Assembly (NCBI GenBank): GCA_030592355.1
Contig: JAUVJE010000040.1
Location: forward strand, 1 to 14,246
DNA length: 14,246 nucleotides
Origin: Clostridia bacterium
Lineage (GTDB): Bacteria; Bacillota; Clostridia; DUPQ01
Direction of reading: 5' to 3'
Shown: positions 1 through 6,783 of the stretch, piece by piece
Layout of the letters: every line of letters starts with the position of its first letter
Numbering within the stretch: the first letter of the stretch is position 1
Made by a program: the position numbers and the translations under genes
The notes under the pieces: model-generated
Seen by the model: the letters and a program-made list of their open reading frames with translations, nothing else
Databases searched by the model: none
What the model was told of the DNA's origin: nothing

Positions 1-24
1 AGGATTCTTTCTTATATTAATCAT
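1..24 (-). CDS. Start of an unidentified minus-strand gene (cut by window edge)
   Basis: Reading leftward, an ATG at 24-22 opens a frame of eight codons (MINIRKNP) that continues past the left edge. A near-perfect ribosome binding site (AGGAGG, 38-33) lies 8 bases upstream. A strong promoter (68-96) sits just above it, giving a leader of roughly 37 bases. A second ATG at 32-30 directly abuts the Shine-Dalgarno and is too close to be used. Only eight residues are visible, so no product can be proposed. Confidence 0.6.
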
Positions 25-67
25 TATTGCATCCTCCTTCCTTAAAATTTGTTTTAGTCCGATGCTA

Positions 68-96
68 ATTATATATAAGGGTATTTAGAGTGTCAA
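68..96 (-). promoter_or_regulatory. Sigma-A type promoter for the left-edge gene
   Basis: On the minus strand TTGACA (96-91) and TATAAT (73-68) are separated by exactly 17 bases, a full consensus match at both boxes. The predicted start of transcription is near 61, followed by the ribosome binding site at 38-33. The leftward gene is therefore probably well expressed and transcribed independently of the DUF1836 gene upstream. Confidence 0.75.
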
Positions 97-278
97 TAAA
101 AAACACATTACAGTTTTGTAACAAACCGTTCCACAACACAACTTGCTTCATTACGAGGAACGCCACAAATGTTTTCGCACAAACCATTTTTCAGATGGTA
201 TACCGAAGGCCGAAAAGCGTCTCCGGTGTGGCCAAACTTCAGTAATAAGGATATTACTAAATAAATGAATATCTTCAA
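97..278. other. Non-genic block with nested inverted repeats, open on both strands
   Basis: This 182-base stretch has no gene with a credible start, yet it is not featureless. It holds an 11-base palindrome TTTGTAACAAA (115-125), a 6-bp inverted pair CGTTCC (127-132) / GGAACG (157-162), ACCAT (183-187) / ATGGT (195-199), GGTATACC (197-204) and AGTAATA (241-247) / TATTACT (252-258). It is more GC-rich than the surrounding spacers. A frame is open on the plus strand (100-264, ends TAA) and on the minus strand (278-111, stop 110-108); neither has a start codon with a ribosome binding site. It could be a dispersed intergenic repeat, a structured RNA or a gene remnant. No poly-T follows any stem, so I do not call a terminator. 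Confidence 0.3.
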
Positions 279-965
279 TTATTCAGCAGTTTTCGGTGGT
301 TTGGACTGTGTCTTTTTTTTAGTGTTCTTGGGTTTGCTTTTCCCCTTTGGCTTTTCCTCATCCTTTTTCTTTTCAGGTTCTTTAATTTCAAAAAAAGCAT
401 CTATTAGTTTTTCGGCAAGATTTTTTCTATGCTCTGCCTGAATTAATAATATAAGTATGAATAGAATCATAAATGCATCTTCAGAAATGTCTTTCAGTTC
501 TATATTTTCAGAAAGGCTTGAGATTATTTCCTCTACGCTTTTTTCGAAAAGATTTAATTGCCGGGACTCCATGTCAGTGAAAATTCCGTACAATTCTTCA
601 GCGGACTTACCTTTGTTTTCCGGACTATCCACATAATTAATAACCGGACTCAGCAATTTACCCATATCATTTACAGATATGACTTGTTTCATATGATATA
701 TAAGGGTCAGGAGCATTATGTGTTCTTTTTCATACTTTTTATTAACCGGAGGGAAGGTCAGTCTTGCCTTTGTATAGTTGTTTATCATTGTTTTAGTCAG
801 AATTTTATCAGTCTTATGCCGCTTGAAATTTTCCAGCTTACGATCCATGAAAGTGGTGACCTGATCCATATAGAGTGCAATATCAGGTATATCCCCGGTT
901 GGGATGCCTTTATAGGATGTGAGACCGTCTAATATTTTTCTGATTTCAATTATTTTATCGTTCAT
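279..965 (-). CDS. DUF1836 domain protein, MerR-like helix-turn-helix
   Basis: A 228-residue cytosolic protein. Residues about 5-110 match the DUF1836 pattern as I know it: the IALYMDQVTTF segment, then LTKTMINNYTKA with a Pro pair, then KKYEKEHIMLLTLIYHMKQ. The middle piece resembles the recognition helix and wing of MerR-type DNA-binding domains, so a DNA-binding regulatory role is plausible but unproven for the family. Residues about 130-195 are helical and hydrophobic in part. The last 30 or so residues are a Lys/Pro/Glu-rich, probably disordered tail. The frame could open at 1016, but that ATG lies inside the predicted -35 box and lacks a ribosome binding site. The ATG at 965 has AAAGGGGGC eight bases upstream and is preferred. 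The gene is divergent from the SGNH hydrolase. Confidence 0.85.
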   Translation of the reverse strand: MNDKIIEIRKILDGLTSYKGIPTGDIPDIALYMDQVTTFMDRKLENFKRHKTDKILTKTMINNYTKARLTFPPVNKKYEKEHIMLLTLIYHMKQVISVNDMGKLLSPVINYVDSPENKGKSAEELYGIFTDMESRQLNLFEKSVEEIISSLSENIELKDISEDAFMILFILILLIQAEHRKNLAEKLIDAFFEIKEPEKKKDEEKPKGKSKPKNTKKKTQSKPPKTAE

Positions 966-987
966 ATAGATGCCCCCTTTACGGAAT

Positions 988-1016
988 ATTATATTACTGT
1001 TAGCCCCTTGATGCAA
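988..1016 (-). promoter_or_regulatory. Probable promoter of the DUF1836 gene
   Basis: On the minus strand a perfect TATAAT (993-988) follows a weak -35 TTGCAT (1016-1011) at 17-base spacing. Its position upstream of the ribosome binding site supports the start at 965 over the longer frame starting at 1016. Confidence 0.45.
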
Positions 1017-1031
1017 TAGCCTTAACTACTA

Positions 1032-1060
1032 TTGACAGTTCAATAATGCCCTGATATAAT
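1032..1060 (+). promoter_or_regulatory. Consensus sigma-A promoter of the SGNH hydrolase gene
   Basis: TTGACA (1032-1037) and TATAAT (1055-1060) are 17 bases apart, with a TG at 1052-1053 that makes an extended -10. Both hexamers are perfect. Transcription should start near 1067, leaving a leader of about 49 bases before the ATG at 1116. The promoter is back to back with that of the DUF1836 gene, only 15 bases separating the two -35 boxes. Confidence 0.85.
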
Positions 1061-1115
1061 GCAGACATGCTCAAACGTAGTAAAGAAAACTAGATACAGC
1101 GGTTAGGAGAAACAG

Positions 1116-1811
1116 ATGATTAAAAGCAAAGTGATGTTATGCGGTGATTCGATATCGAAAGGCATTATTTATGACAACATTGCCAATAAGTATAAGAAAT
1201 GTGAAAAAGCGTTTGCCGGTATTCTGGATAAGATTTTTAATACAAAAATAATCAATATCTCTAAGTTTGGTAATACGGTAACCATGGCAGAGAAGAGGTT
1301 TTATAAATCATTTAAAGAGACTGAACCCGATGTGGTGATTTTTGCATTGGGGGGCAATGACTGTGATTTTAACTGGAATGAAGTATCTGAGAATCCAGAT
1401 GGAGTGCATGTGCCGAAGACCGAGATAAAGCAATTTTCCACTATGCTGAAAAAGATGACGATTTCAGTTCTTGAAGAAGGAAAAAGACCGGTGCTGATGA
1501 ATCTTCCCCCTCTGAATCCGGATGCATACTTCAATTGGATATCCCGTAATGATGAAACAACGAAAAAAAATATTTTAAAGTGGATGGGAAGCATCAGTAT
1601 GATTTATTGGTGGCAGGAACGTTATAACTGCGCAGTCCAGGATATTGCAAGAAGACAGAAAATTGAGTTGATAGATATCAGAAACGAATTTCTAAAAAAG
1701 TCTGATTTCAGAAATTGCATATGCGTGGATGGCATACATCCGAATGCCAAAGGGCAGCAGCTAATTGCAAATGCTATAGAAAAACACTTCAAAGCTACAC
1801 TTAACGCATAA
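1116..1811 (+). CDS. SGNH/GDSL-type hydrolase (esterase or lipase-like)
   Basis: A 231-residue protein with the four blocks of the SGNH fold. Block I is GDS at residues 10-12, giving nucleophile Ser12. Block II is the Gly of FGN (62). Block III is GGND (79-82), whose Gly and Asn complete the oxyanion hole. Block V is DGIH (205-208), giving Asp205 and His208. Such enzymes cleave ester bonds of lipids, acetylated sugars or thioesters; the substrate cannot be read from the sequence. No signal peptide is present, so it acts in the cytoplasm. The start has AGGAGA (1105-1110) five bases upstream. It appears monocistronic: the next plus-strand gene has its own promoter and lies beyond a repeat block. 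Confidence 0.88.
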   Translation: MIKSKVMLCGDSISKGIIYDNIANKYKKCEKAFAGILDKIFNTKIINISKFGNTVTMAEKRFYKSFKETEPDVVIFALGGNDCDFNWNEVSENPDGVHVPKTEIKQFSTMLKKMTISVLEEGKRPVLMNLPPLNPDAYFNWISRNDETTKKNILKWMGSISMIYWWQERYNCAVQDIARRQKIELIDIRNEFLKKSDFRNCICVDGIHPNAKGQQLIANAIEKHFKATLNA

Positions 1812-1815
1812 AACT

Positions 1816-1905
1816 AATCTTAAAATTGCCCTGGGCAGAAATAAGAATCTTAAAATTGCCCTGGGCAGAAATAAGAATCTTAAAAGTGCCTTGGGCAGAA
1901 ATAAG
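1816..1905 (+). repeat. Three tandem 30-bp repeats, each with a GC-rich palindrome
   Basis: Three head-to-tail copies lie at 1816-1845, 1846-1875 and 1876-1905. Copies 1 and 2 are identical and copy 3 differs at two bases. Each begins AATCTTAAAA and ends GCAGAAATAAG around a core TGCCCTGGGCA (1827-1837, 1857-1867; 1887-1897 with one change), an 11-base palindrome with a central T. A degenerate fragment (AATGCCTGGGG) follows at 1906-1916. The array starts five bases after the SGNH stop and ends about 60 bases before the MGMT-like gene. There are no spacers, so it is not CRISPR. It may be a repeated operator, a structured 3' end, or a slippage product. Confidence 0.9.
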
Positions 1906-1952
1906 AATGCCTGGGGTTAATATTTGCCGGAATATTTTTATCAATGGTTTTT

Positions 1953-1961
1953 TGATATAAT
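1953..1961 (+). promoter_or_regulatory. Extended -10 promoter directly abutting the MGMT-like start
   Basis: TGATATAAT (1953-1961) is a perfect extended -10. No good -35 lies 16-18 bases upstream, which extended -10 promoters can tolerate. The -10 ends only six bases before the ATG at 1968, so transcription is expected to begin at or within a base or two of the start codon. Confidence 0.6.
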
Positions 1962-1967
1962 CCAAAT

Positions 1968-2288
1968 ATGAAAGTTAATACAGGTGAATTCAATAAAAGG
2001 ATTTACGAAATTGCAAAAATGATTCCAAGGGGAAGGGTTGCTACTTATGGACAACTTGCATTTATGGCCGGTAATCCGCAGGGCGCCAGAATGGCAGGCA
2101 TGGCCATGAAAAAGGTGCCCGGTAATATGAATATTCCGTGTCACAGAGTGGTAAACGCAGATGGGGACACCGCTCCGGATTATGTTTTTGAAAGTAAAAA
2201 CCACCAGCGCGCCATGCTTGAAACCGAAGGTATAATTTTCAAATCAAATGGGAAAATAGACATGAAACGATACAAGTGGAATCCCTGA
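1968..2288 (+). CDS. MGMT-family alkyltransferase homologue, DNA-binding domain only
   Basis: A 106-residue protein equal to the C-terminal DNA-binding/active-site domain of O6-alkylguanine-DNA alkyltransferases. It has the GRVATYGQLA helix-turn-helix entry (22-31), the Arg of ARMAG (41), and the reactive centre IPCHRVV with Cys58. Because the Cys is present it is not a typical alkyltransferase-like protein, which carries Trp there; methyl transfer from O6-alkylguanine is possible. It lacks the N-terminal domain of Ogt/Ada. It ends with KRYKW, typical of the short family members. There is no Shine-Dalgarno sequence, and the only upstream signal is a -10 box touching the start, so translation may be leaderless. 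The first internal ATGs would remove the conserved N-terminal helix, so 1968 is kept. Confidence 0.85.
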   Translation: MKVNTGEFNKRIYEIAKMIPRGRVATYGQLAFMAGNPQGARMAGMAMKKVPGNMNIPCHRVVNADGDTAPDYVFESKNHQRAMLETEGIIFKSNGKIDMKRYKWNP

Positions 2289-2332
2289 GTTATGGTAAAA
2301 TCTTAAAACATGAAAACATGATCAATATCCAT

Positions 2333-2363
2333 GTACGAGAAAACTCTGTACCTTGTAATTTTT
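2333..2363 (+). terminator. Possible weak rho-independent terminator after the MGMT-like gene
   Basis: GTACGAG (2333-2339), loop AAAA, and CTC plus GTAC (2344-2351, one bulged T) form a seven-pair stem, followed seven bases later by TTTTT (2359-2363). The stem is short and only moderately GC-rich, so this is tentative. It lies in the otherwise empty 130-base spacer between two convergent genes. Confidence 0.3.
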
Positions 2364-2418
2364 AAAATGCATAAAATTATTTATTAGTAAAGCTATCTAT
2401 TTGCGTAATAAGGACTAA

Positions 2419-3099
2419 TTACTCTTTGATTATACCAATAAAAGACAGCTGATTTTCTTCAATTTTAAAATTCTTCAACTCGAAGTTTTCCTGAGAATCG
2501 ATTTGGTCTTTTAGCATCTGGGCAATATTATCAGTCATTGGGTCGAGAATCGACTGCATTATCGGAATGTTAACTTTGCCAATTTTTATAGCTTGAATGT
2601 CTATGTCAAATTCACTGCCGCCGATATGGGTTATATAAAGGGTAATATAAATACGTTTCCCATTAGCAGACGTTATCAACGACTTTACAATGGGAGGTAT
2701 ATCCGCAGCGTCAGCATAGAGTGACAAATCTGTGACAACACCTGTAACGTCAATGGTTTCATCTGCGTTACAATTGATAAGCAAGTCTTCAAAAGGTATA
2801 TCTTTATTGCTGTCAACAGTATCATTTACCAATGCGGTCAAATCTGCATTAGTGAGAAAAATACTGATTTCGGAAACTCCGCTTTCTTTGGATTCAATTT
2901 TTATTATGTCGATTATTGAGCTGTTGTTATCGGTGGTTCTTTCCGAACTTTCAACTTCGGAAATAAATTCATCTACATCAGGTATGCCGGATTTGTTAAG
3001 GAAGAATATAAAGAAAACCGCCGCCATTGCGATTATGACTACTATCAGAAATATAATTACTGCGAGAAGACAGCCGCTGGTTTTACCGGAATTATTCAT
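2419..3099 (-). CDS. Membrane-anchored extracytoplasmic protein, unknown function
   Basis: A 226-residue protein with a short polar N-terminus, one transmembrane helix at about residues 10-34, and an acidic outer part of about 190 residues. The linker after the helix is rich in Glu, Ser and Asp. The outer part alternates short beta-like stretches with a motif LTNADLTALVND (about 82-93) and a later KIGKVNIPI segment. This layout recalls YpmS/DUF2140-like or other lipid-binding-type anchored proteins of Firmicutes, but I cannot make a firm family call. The Cys at residue 10 precedes the helix and is not a lipobox. The start is fixed by ACCTCCT (3104-3110; AGGAGGT on the coding strand). It follows the GNAT gene in the same direction but has its own -10. 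Confidence 0.7.
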   Translation of the reverse strand: MNNSGKTSGCLLAVIIFLIVVIIAMAAVFFIFFLNKSGIPDVDEFISEVESSERTTDNNSSIIDIIKIESKESGVSEISIFLTNADLTALVNDTVDSNKDIPFEDLLINCNADETIDVTGVVTDLSLYADAADIPPIVKSLITSANGKRIYITLYITHIGGSEFDIDIQAIKIGKVNIPIMQSILDPMTDNIAQMLKDQIDSQENFELKNFKIEENQLSFIGIIKE

Positions 3100-3153
3100 A
3101 AATACCTCCTACAATACAAACAGCATCCAAAAAGGACGAAATACAATGCATTG

Positions 3154-3162
3154 ATTATAGCA
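3154..3162 (-). promoter_or_regulatory. Probable extended -10 promoter for the membrane-anchored protein
   Basis: On the minus strand TGCTATAAT (3162-3154) is a perfect extended -10. The region 17 bases further up lies in the 3' end of the GNAT gene and has no clear -35. Predicted leader about 50 bases. It would allow the anchored protein to be expressed independently of the transporter operon. Confidence 0.45.
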
Positions 3163-3174
3163 CAAGGTTAATGA

Positions 3175-4302
3175 CTATATGTCCATTTTATACATACGGT
3201 AGGTTTTATAGCGTTTGCCACCCGCAGCTTCAAGAACCCTGAGAGCCTGTGCATTTTCCTCGCCGACCGTAGAACCCTCTGCTTCGATTAAGCCTTTTCT
3301 CTTTGCATTACGCATATAGCTGTAAAAGATAGCTGCATTGACAGCCCTTCCCTGGAACTCGGGAATCACGAACTGCATAAAAATTCTGATGCGTGTAATT
3401 TTCTTTCTATAATAAAATAGTTTGAAGATACCAAAAGGGAATAATCGGCCGTTCATTTTTATGAATACCTGGTTGTAATCAGGTGTGCCTACTACAAAAC
3501 CTATGGGTTCGTTAGTATCATTTTTTCTGGCAATGCAAACAAGTTCCGGGTCAAGAAATTTCATCAGCATGTTAGCTTCTTTTTTTATATCCTCAACGGA
3601 AGGAATAACAAAATGAGTCCAGCTGTCGGGGACGGCTTTTAGAAGAACTGCTCTAATATCCTCAATCTCACCGTCGATATTTTTAATATTTATAGTATCG
3701 ATTCTGAAATTATATTTTTTCTTTGCATATTCAACAACCTTAACGAACCTGTCGGTGGGGAACCTATCAGCCACAAAGTGAAATGCGTAAAAATCACGAT
3801 ACTTTTCAAAACCATAAGTTTCGAATAAATCGAGATAATACTTAGGATTATAGCTGTCGAAAAGCACAGGAGGAGAATCAAACCCCCTGTAAAGCAAAGC
3901 CCTGTAATCATCTCCATCCGAAGGAGATATGGGACCTTCAATCCAATTCATACCATTGTTGCGCAACCAATCTATAGCATAATCAAAAAGCATGGAAGAA
4001 GCTTTGTTATCATTGATGCATTCGAATAAAGTTATATACCCTCGCTTTGTATCAGTTTCTTCATTTTTTTTATAATCTATTCCTGCGATGAGCCTGCCGA
4101 TGGTTTGTTTGCCGTCTTTTAGAATGTAAATTATATGTATTCCATTTGAAAACAGCATGTTGTTTTTCCCTTTTACCGTTTGCTTTGTGTATAATTTAAT
4201 AAGAGGCACCCAGTTTGGGTCATCCTTATATAATTCATATGGGAAATTTATGAAAGCCCTTAAAAGACGATTGTTTGTTACTTTGACTATATGATAATTC
4301 AT
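3175..4302 (-). CDS. YghO-like GNAT-fold protein (putative acyltransferase)
   Basis: A 375-residue cytosolic protein resembling the YghO-type group of the GNAT superfamily. Recognisable blocks are FINFPYELYKDDPNWVPLI near the N-terminus (about 17-35), IGRLIAGIDYKKN (about 67-79), EGPISPSDGDDYRALLYRGFDSPP (about 122-145), and YNPKYYLDLFETYGFEKYRDFYAF (about 151-174). A C-terminal acetyl-CoA-binding-like region has EFQGRAVNAAIFYSYM and VGEENAQALRVLEAAGG, the usual GNAT motif A/B area. The substrate of this family is not established to my knowledge. The start lies one base after the stop of the symporter gene (TAA-A-ATG), with GAGGAT in the symporter's last codons as ribosome binding site, so the two are probably translationally coupled. 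Confidence 0.75.
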   Translation of the reverse strand: MNYHIVKVTNNRLLRAFINFPYELYKDDPNWVPLIKLYTKQTVKGKNNMLFSNGIHIIYILKDGKQTIGRLIAGIDYKKNEETDTKRGYITLFECINDNKASSMLFDYAIDWLRNNGMNWIEGPISPSDGDDYRALLYRGFDSPPVLFDSYNPKYYLDLFETYGFEKYRDFYAFHFVADRFPTDRFVKVVEYAKKKYNFRIDTINIKNIDGEIEDIRAVLLKAVPDSWTHFVIPSVEDIKKEANMLMKFLDPELVCIARKNDTNEPIGFVVGTPDYNQVFIKMNGRLFPFGIFKLFYYRKKITRIRIFMQFVIPEFQGRAVNAAIFYSYMRNAKRKGLIEAEGSTVGEENAQALRVLEAAGGKRYKTYRMYKMDI

Positions 4303-4303
4303 T

Positions 4304-5671
4304 TTACATATCCTCTCTTTTTTGCAGTCTGCGCGAGATTGCTTTATGCTTATTCCGTGTTATGGGGTATATGATGACAAAGAATACCCCAACCAGAAGA
4401 ATCACCGCAGGAATCGGTCCTTGCATTGCTCTGATTGCCCAGAGTGCGGAATCAGGTTGTACTGCCTCACCGTAGACTTCTGGATTCACATATCCTGTAA
4501 TATCCAGAACAAGCCCGGATATCCATATAACGACCGCAACACCCATTTTATGGAAGAATGTTATCAATCCGTAATATACGCCTTCAGACTTCTTTTTTGA
4601 TACCATAGTACCGTAATCGATACAGTCGGGAATAAGCGTATGCGGCATGACATGAGCCGCGCTTACGCCAAATGCAAGGAACACAACCAGTACATATATT
4701 ACCCAAACAGGAGTTTGGGGTGTGATGAAAATAATTAATATAAGAGCCGCGGCAAGTTCACATATTCCGATAATGTAAGCTGTGCTTTTTTCAAGTTTTT
4801 CAGAGAGCTTGACCCATATGGGTAGAAACGCCGCCGCAAGAATAAACAACATAGCTACTACTGTCAAAAATAGGTCGGCCTTCCCAAGCCAATAAGTGAA
4901 AAAATACAGGAACATGGTTTCTACCAAAGCTATTCCTGACCAAGTGAAGAAGTATATTAAGACAGCGAGCCTGAACGGGATATTATTGAAAATGGGCTTT
5001 AAATAGGCCTTGAAACCGGGAAAAGGTTGCTTTTCCACTTCCTTTACCTTTTCGTAACATCCAAAGAAGGGGAATAGGGGTGCTATTGATATAATAACCG
5101 CAAATATTACAGCCATTGCCATGAATCCAGTGTGTTTGTCTGAGTAACCTCCCACGATAATGTCCGGTATAGCCACGGCAAGGAGTCCGCCAAGTATGGA
5201 AAACAGCATTCTGTAGGCTGTGAAAGATGTCCTTTGGTCATAATCGTCAACCATTTCAGGAAGCAGAGCCTGATAAGGAACCGCCACCAGTGTCATAAAT
5301 GTCATATGAACCATATAGGCAATTACAGCTAATGCGAAAACAGTCATTTCTGGAATTCCCTGAGGCAATGCCCAGAGGAAGAAAAAACTGACGCCAAGAG
5401 GAAGGGCAAAAACAAGAAGGAAAATTCTCCTGCGGCCGAAACGGGACCGTGTGTTATCGGAAATGTGCCCAATTAAAGGGTCGGTTACTGCATCCCAAAT
5501 TTTACCTATCAATACGACTGAACCGGCTAATGCAGGCCGGATTCCTATAACATCCGTAAGATAAATAAGAAAGAAAAATGCAATGATGGTATGTGACAAT
5601 GTCGCAGCTGTATCGCCTGCGCCGAAAAACCATTTTCTCCATGCAGGATACTCTTTCTTAACCTTTGTCAT
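4304..5671 (-). CDS. GPH-family (MelB-type) sugar:cation symporter
   Basis: A 455-residue polytopic membrane protein, about 12 helices, of the glycoside-pentoside-hexuronide:cation symporter family in the major facilitator superfamily. Diagnostic features are the helix-2/loop-2 signature WDAVTDPLIG (59-68) and SDNTRSRFGRRR (71-82), with Asp60 and Asp64 in place for cation and sugar binding, and the second-half block PDCIDYGTMVSKKKSEGVYYG. Such transporters import oligosaccharides, glycosides or hexuronides with Na+ or H+. The start has GGGGG (5677-5681) just upstream. It is the first gene of a leftward pair with the GNAT protein and is divergent from the esterase operon, which suggests it imports the substrate that operon degrades. 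Confidence 0.88.
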   Translation of the reverse strand: MTKVKKEYPAWRKWFFGAGDTAATLSHTIIAFFFLIYLTDVIGIRPALAGSVVLIGKIWDAVTDPLIGHISDNTRSRFGRRRIFLLVFALPLGVSFFFLWALPQGIPEMTVFALAVIAYMVHMTFMTLVAVPYQALLPEMVDDYDQRTSFTAYRMLFSILGGLLAVAIPDIIVGGYSDKHTGFMAMAVIFAVIISIAPLFPFFGCYEKVKEVEKQPFPGFKAYLKPIFNNIPFRLAVLIYFFTWSGIALVETMFLYFFTYWLGKADLFLTVVAMLFILAAAFLPIWVKLSEKLEKSTAYIIGICELAAALILIIFITPQTPVWVIYVLVVFLAFGVSAAHVMPHTLIPDCIDYGTMVSKKKSEGVYYGLITFFHKMGVAVVIWISGLVLDITGYVNPEVYGEAVQPDSALWAIRAMQGPIPAVILLVGVFFVIIYPITRNKHKAISRRLQKREDM

Positions 5672-5818
5672 GTGTTCCCCCGATTAATGCAATTTAGTAT
5701 CAGTTAATAATATCGCATCATAAATGAATGTGCAATTATAAAAAAACGCGAAGGAATACTTTTTATTGGGGGCAGAATGATATAAAATGATTAATAAGAA
5801 AAGACGGGGGTAAATTAA
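5672..5818. promoter_or_regulatory. Divergent promoter region between symporter and esterase operons
   Basis: Rightward, TGATATAAA (5778-5786) is a good extended -10 without a clear -35; the ribosome binding site GGGGG (5806-5810) precedes the ATG at 5819. Leftward, the candidates are TATTAT (5712-5707) with TTGCAC (5735-5730) at 17 bases, or a perfect TATAAT (5740-5735) without a -35; neither is decisive. A loose inverted motif CATCAT..ATGAATG lies around 5716-5729 and could be an operator, but it is imperfect. I found no catabolite-responsive (cre) consensus. Sharing a 147-base control region supports co-regulation of transporter and enzymes. Confidence 0.5.
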
Positions 5819-6781
5819 ATGCCGGTTTTAGACATGCCTTTGGAAGAATTACGCAAATACATGGGTTCTGAGATTTGTCCTGCGGATATAGATGAGTATT
5901 GGGACAATGCCCTGAAAGAAATGAAATCATTGAATCCGAAAATTGAACTGATCCCGTCTGAATTCCAGTGGCCCGGTGTAAAATGCTACGATATGTACTT
6001 CACAGGAGTTAAAGGCGCAAGAATTTACGCGAAATTACTAAAGCCTGAGAACCCTCCTGAAGATAAAAACCCTGCAGTCATAAAATTTCACGGCTATTAT
6101 GGAAGCAGCGGAGGCTGGAACGAATTTTTAGGCTTTGCTCAGGCTGGTTATACAGTAGCTGCCTTGGATACAAGGGGACAGGGCGGTAAATCCGAAGACA
6201 CCGGTGGATTCAAAGGAACCACCATCAAAGGGAATATAGTCCGTGGTTTGGACGGAGATAAACATAATCTGATGTTCCGTCATATATATCTGGATTGTGC
6301 TCAACTCGCAGGAATAATAATGGAGATGGATGATGTAGATGAAACCCGTGTCGGCTGCTATGGGAATTCTCAGGGCGGAGCACTTGCTATTGCCTGCGCT
6401 GCGCTGGAGCCGAGAATCAAAAGGGCTGCACCGCTGCATCCGTTCCTCTGCGACTACAAGCGCGTATGGGATATGGATTTGAATGTTGCCGCATATGATG
6501 AACTTCGGTATTATTTCAAGGCATTCGATCCGGAACATAAGAGAGAAAATGAAATTTTTCTTAAATTAGGATATATAGACCTGGTAAACATCGCAAAAAG
6601 AATAAAAGGCCGTATAATGTGCGGAATCGGTCTGTTGGACGATATATGTCCTCCTTCAACCGTATTCGCGGCATACAATAACATGGAATGTGATAAACAA
6701 ATTAAGGTATATCCGGATTTCAAGCATGAAGGTATACCGTTCTTCATGGATGAGACATATCGATTCTTACTGGGTTTGTAA
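5819..6781 (+). CDS. CE7-family acetyl esterase / deacetylase (acetyl xylan esterase-like)
   Basis: A 320-residue alpha/beta hydrolase, the usual length for carbohydrate esterase family 7 (acetyl xylan esterase / cephalosporin-C deacetylase). Family marks are HGYYG (91-95, oxyanion region), RGQG (119-122), the nucleophile elbow GNSQGG with Ser184, GLLDDICPPSTV with Asp274, and the HE motif KHEG with His303, giving a complete Ser-Asp-His triad. These enzymes remove O-acetyl groups, mostly from short saccharides, and work in the cytoplasm; no signal peptide is present here. It is the first gene of the rightward operon. Its stop is two bases from the next ATG, implying translational coupling. 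The natural substrate is probably an acetylated oligosaccharide or other small ester taken up by the divergent symporter. Confidence 0.92.
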   Translation: MPVLDMPLEELRKYMGSEICPADIDEYWDNALKEMKSLNPKIELIPSEFQWPGVKCYDMYFTGVKGARIYAKLLKPENPPEDKNPAVIKFHGYYGSSGGWNEFLGFAQAGYTVAALDTRGQGGKSEDTGGFKGTTIKGNIVRGLDGDKHNLMFRHIYLDCAQLAGIIMEMDDVDETRVGCYGNSQGGALAIACAALEPRIKRAAPLHPFLCDYKRVWDMDLNVAAYDELRYYFKAFDPEHKRENEIFLKLGYIDLVNIAKRIKGRIMCGIGLLDDICPPSTVFAAYNNMECDKQIKVYPDFKHEGIPFFMDETYRFLLGL

Positions 6782-6783
6782 TT

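Noticed and set aside
241..258. Rho-independent terminator at AGTAATA/TATTACT
   Set aside because: The stem is all but AT only and no T-tract follows on either strand.
558..932. Plus-strand gene of 124 codons
   Set aside because: It lies wholly antisense to the DUF1836 gene, has no ribosome binding site and no recognisable domain.
1816..1905. CRISPR array
   Set aside because: The three copies are directly abutting with no spacers, and no cas gene is near.
1968..2288. Alkyltransferase-like (ATL) protein without catalytic Cys
   Set aside because: The reactive motif reads PCHR with Cys58, not the PWHR of ATL proteins.
2732..3154. Plus-strand gene of 140 codons
   Set aside because: It is antisense to the membrane-anchored protein, with low-complexity translation and no ribosome binding site.
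5716..5729. LacI-type or cre operator in the divergent region
   Set aside because: The inverted motif is imperfect and does not fit the cre consensus; too weak to list as a site.
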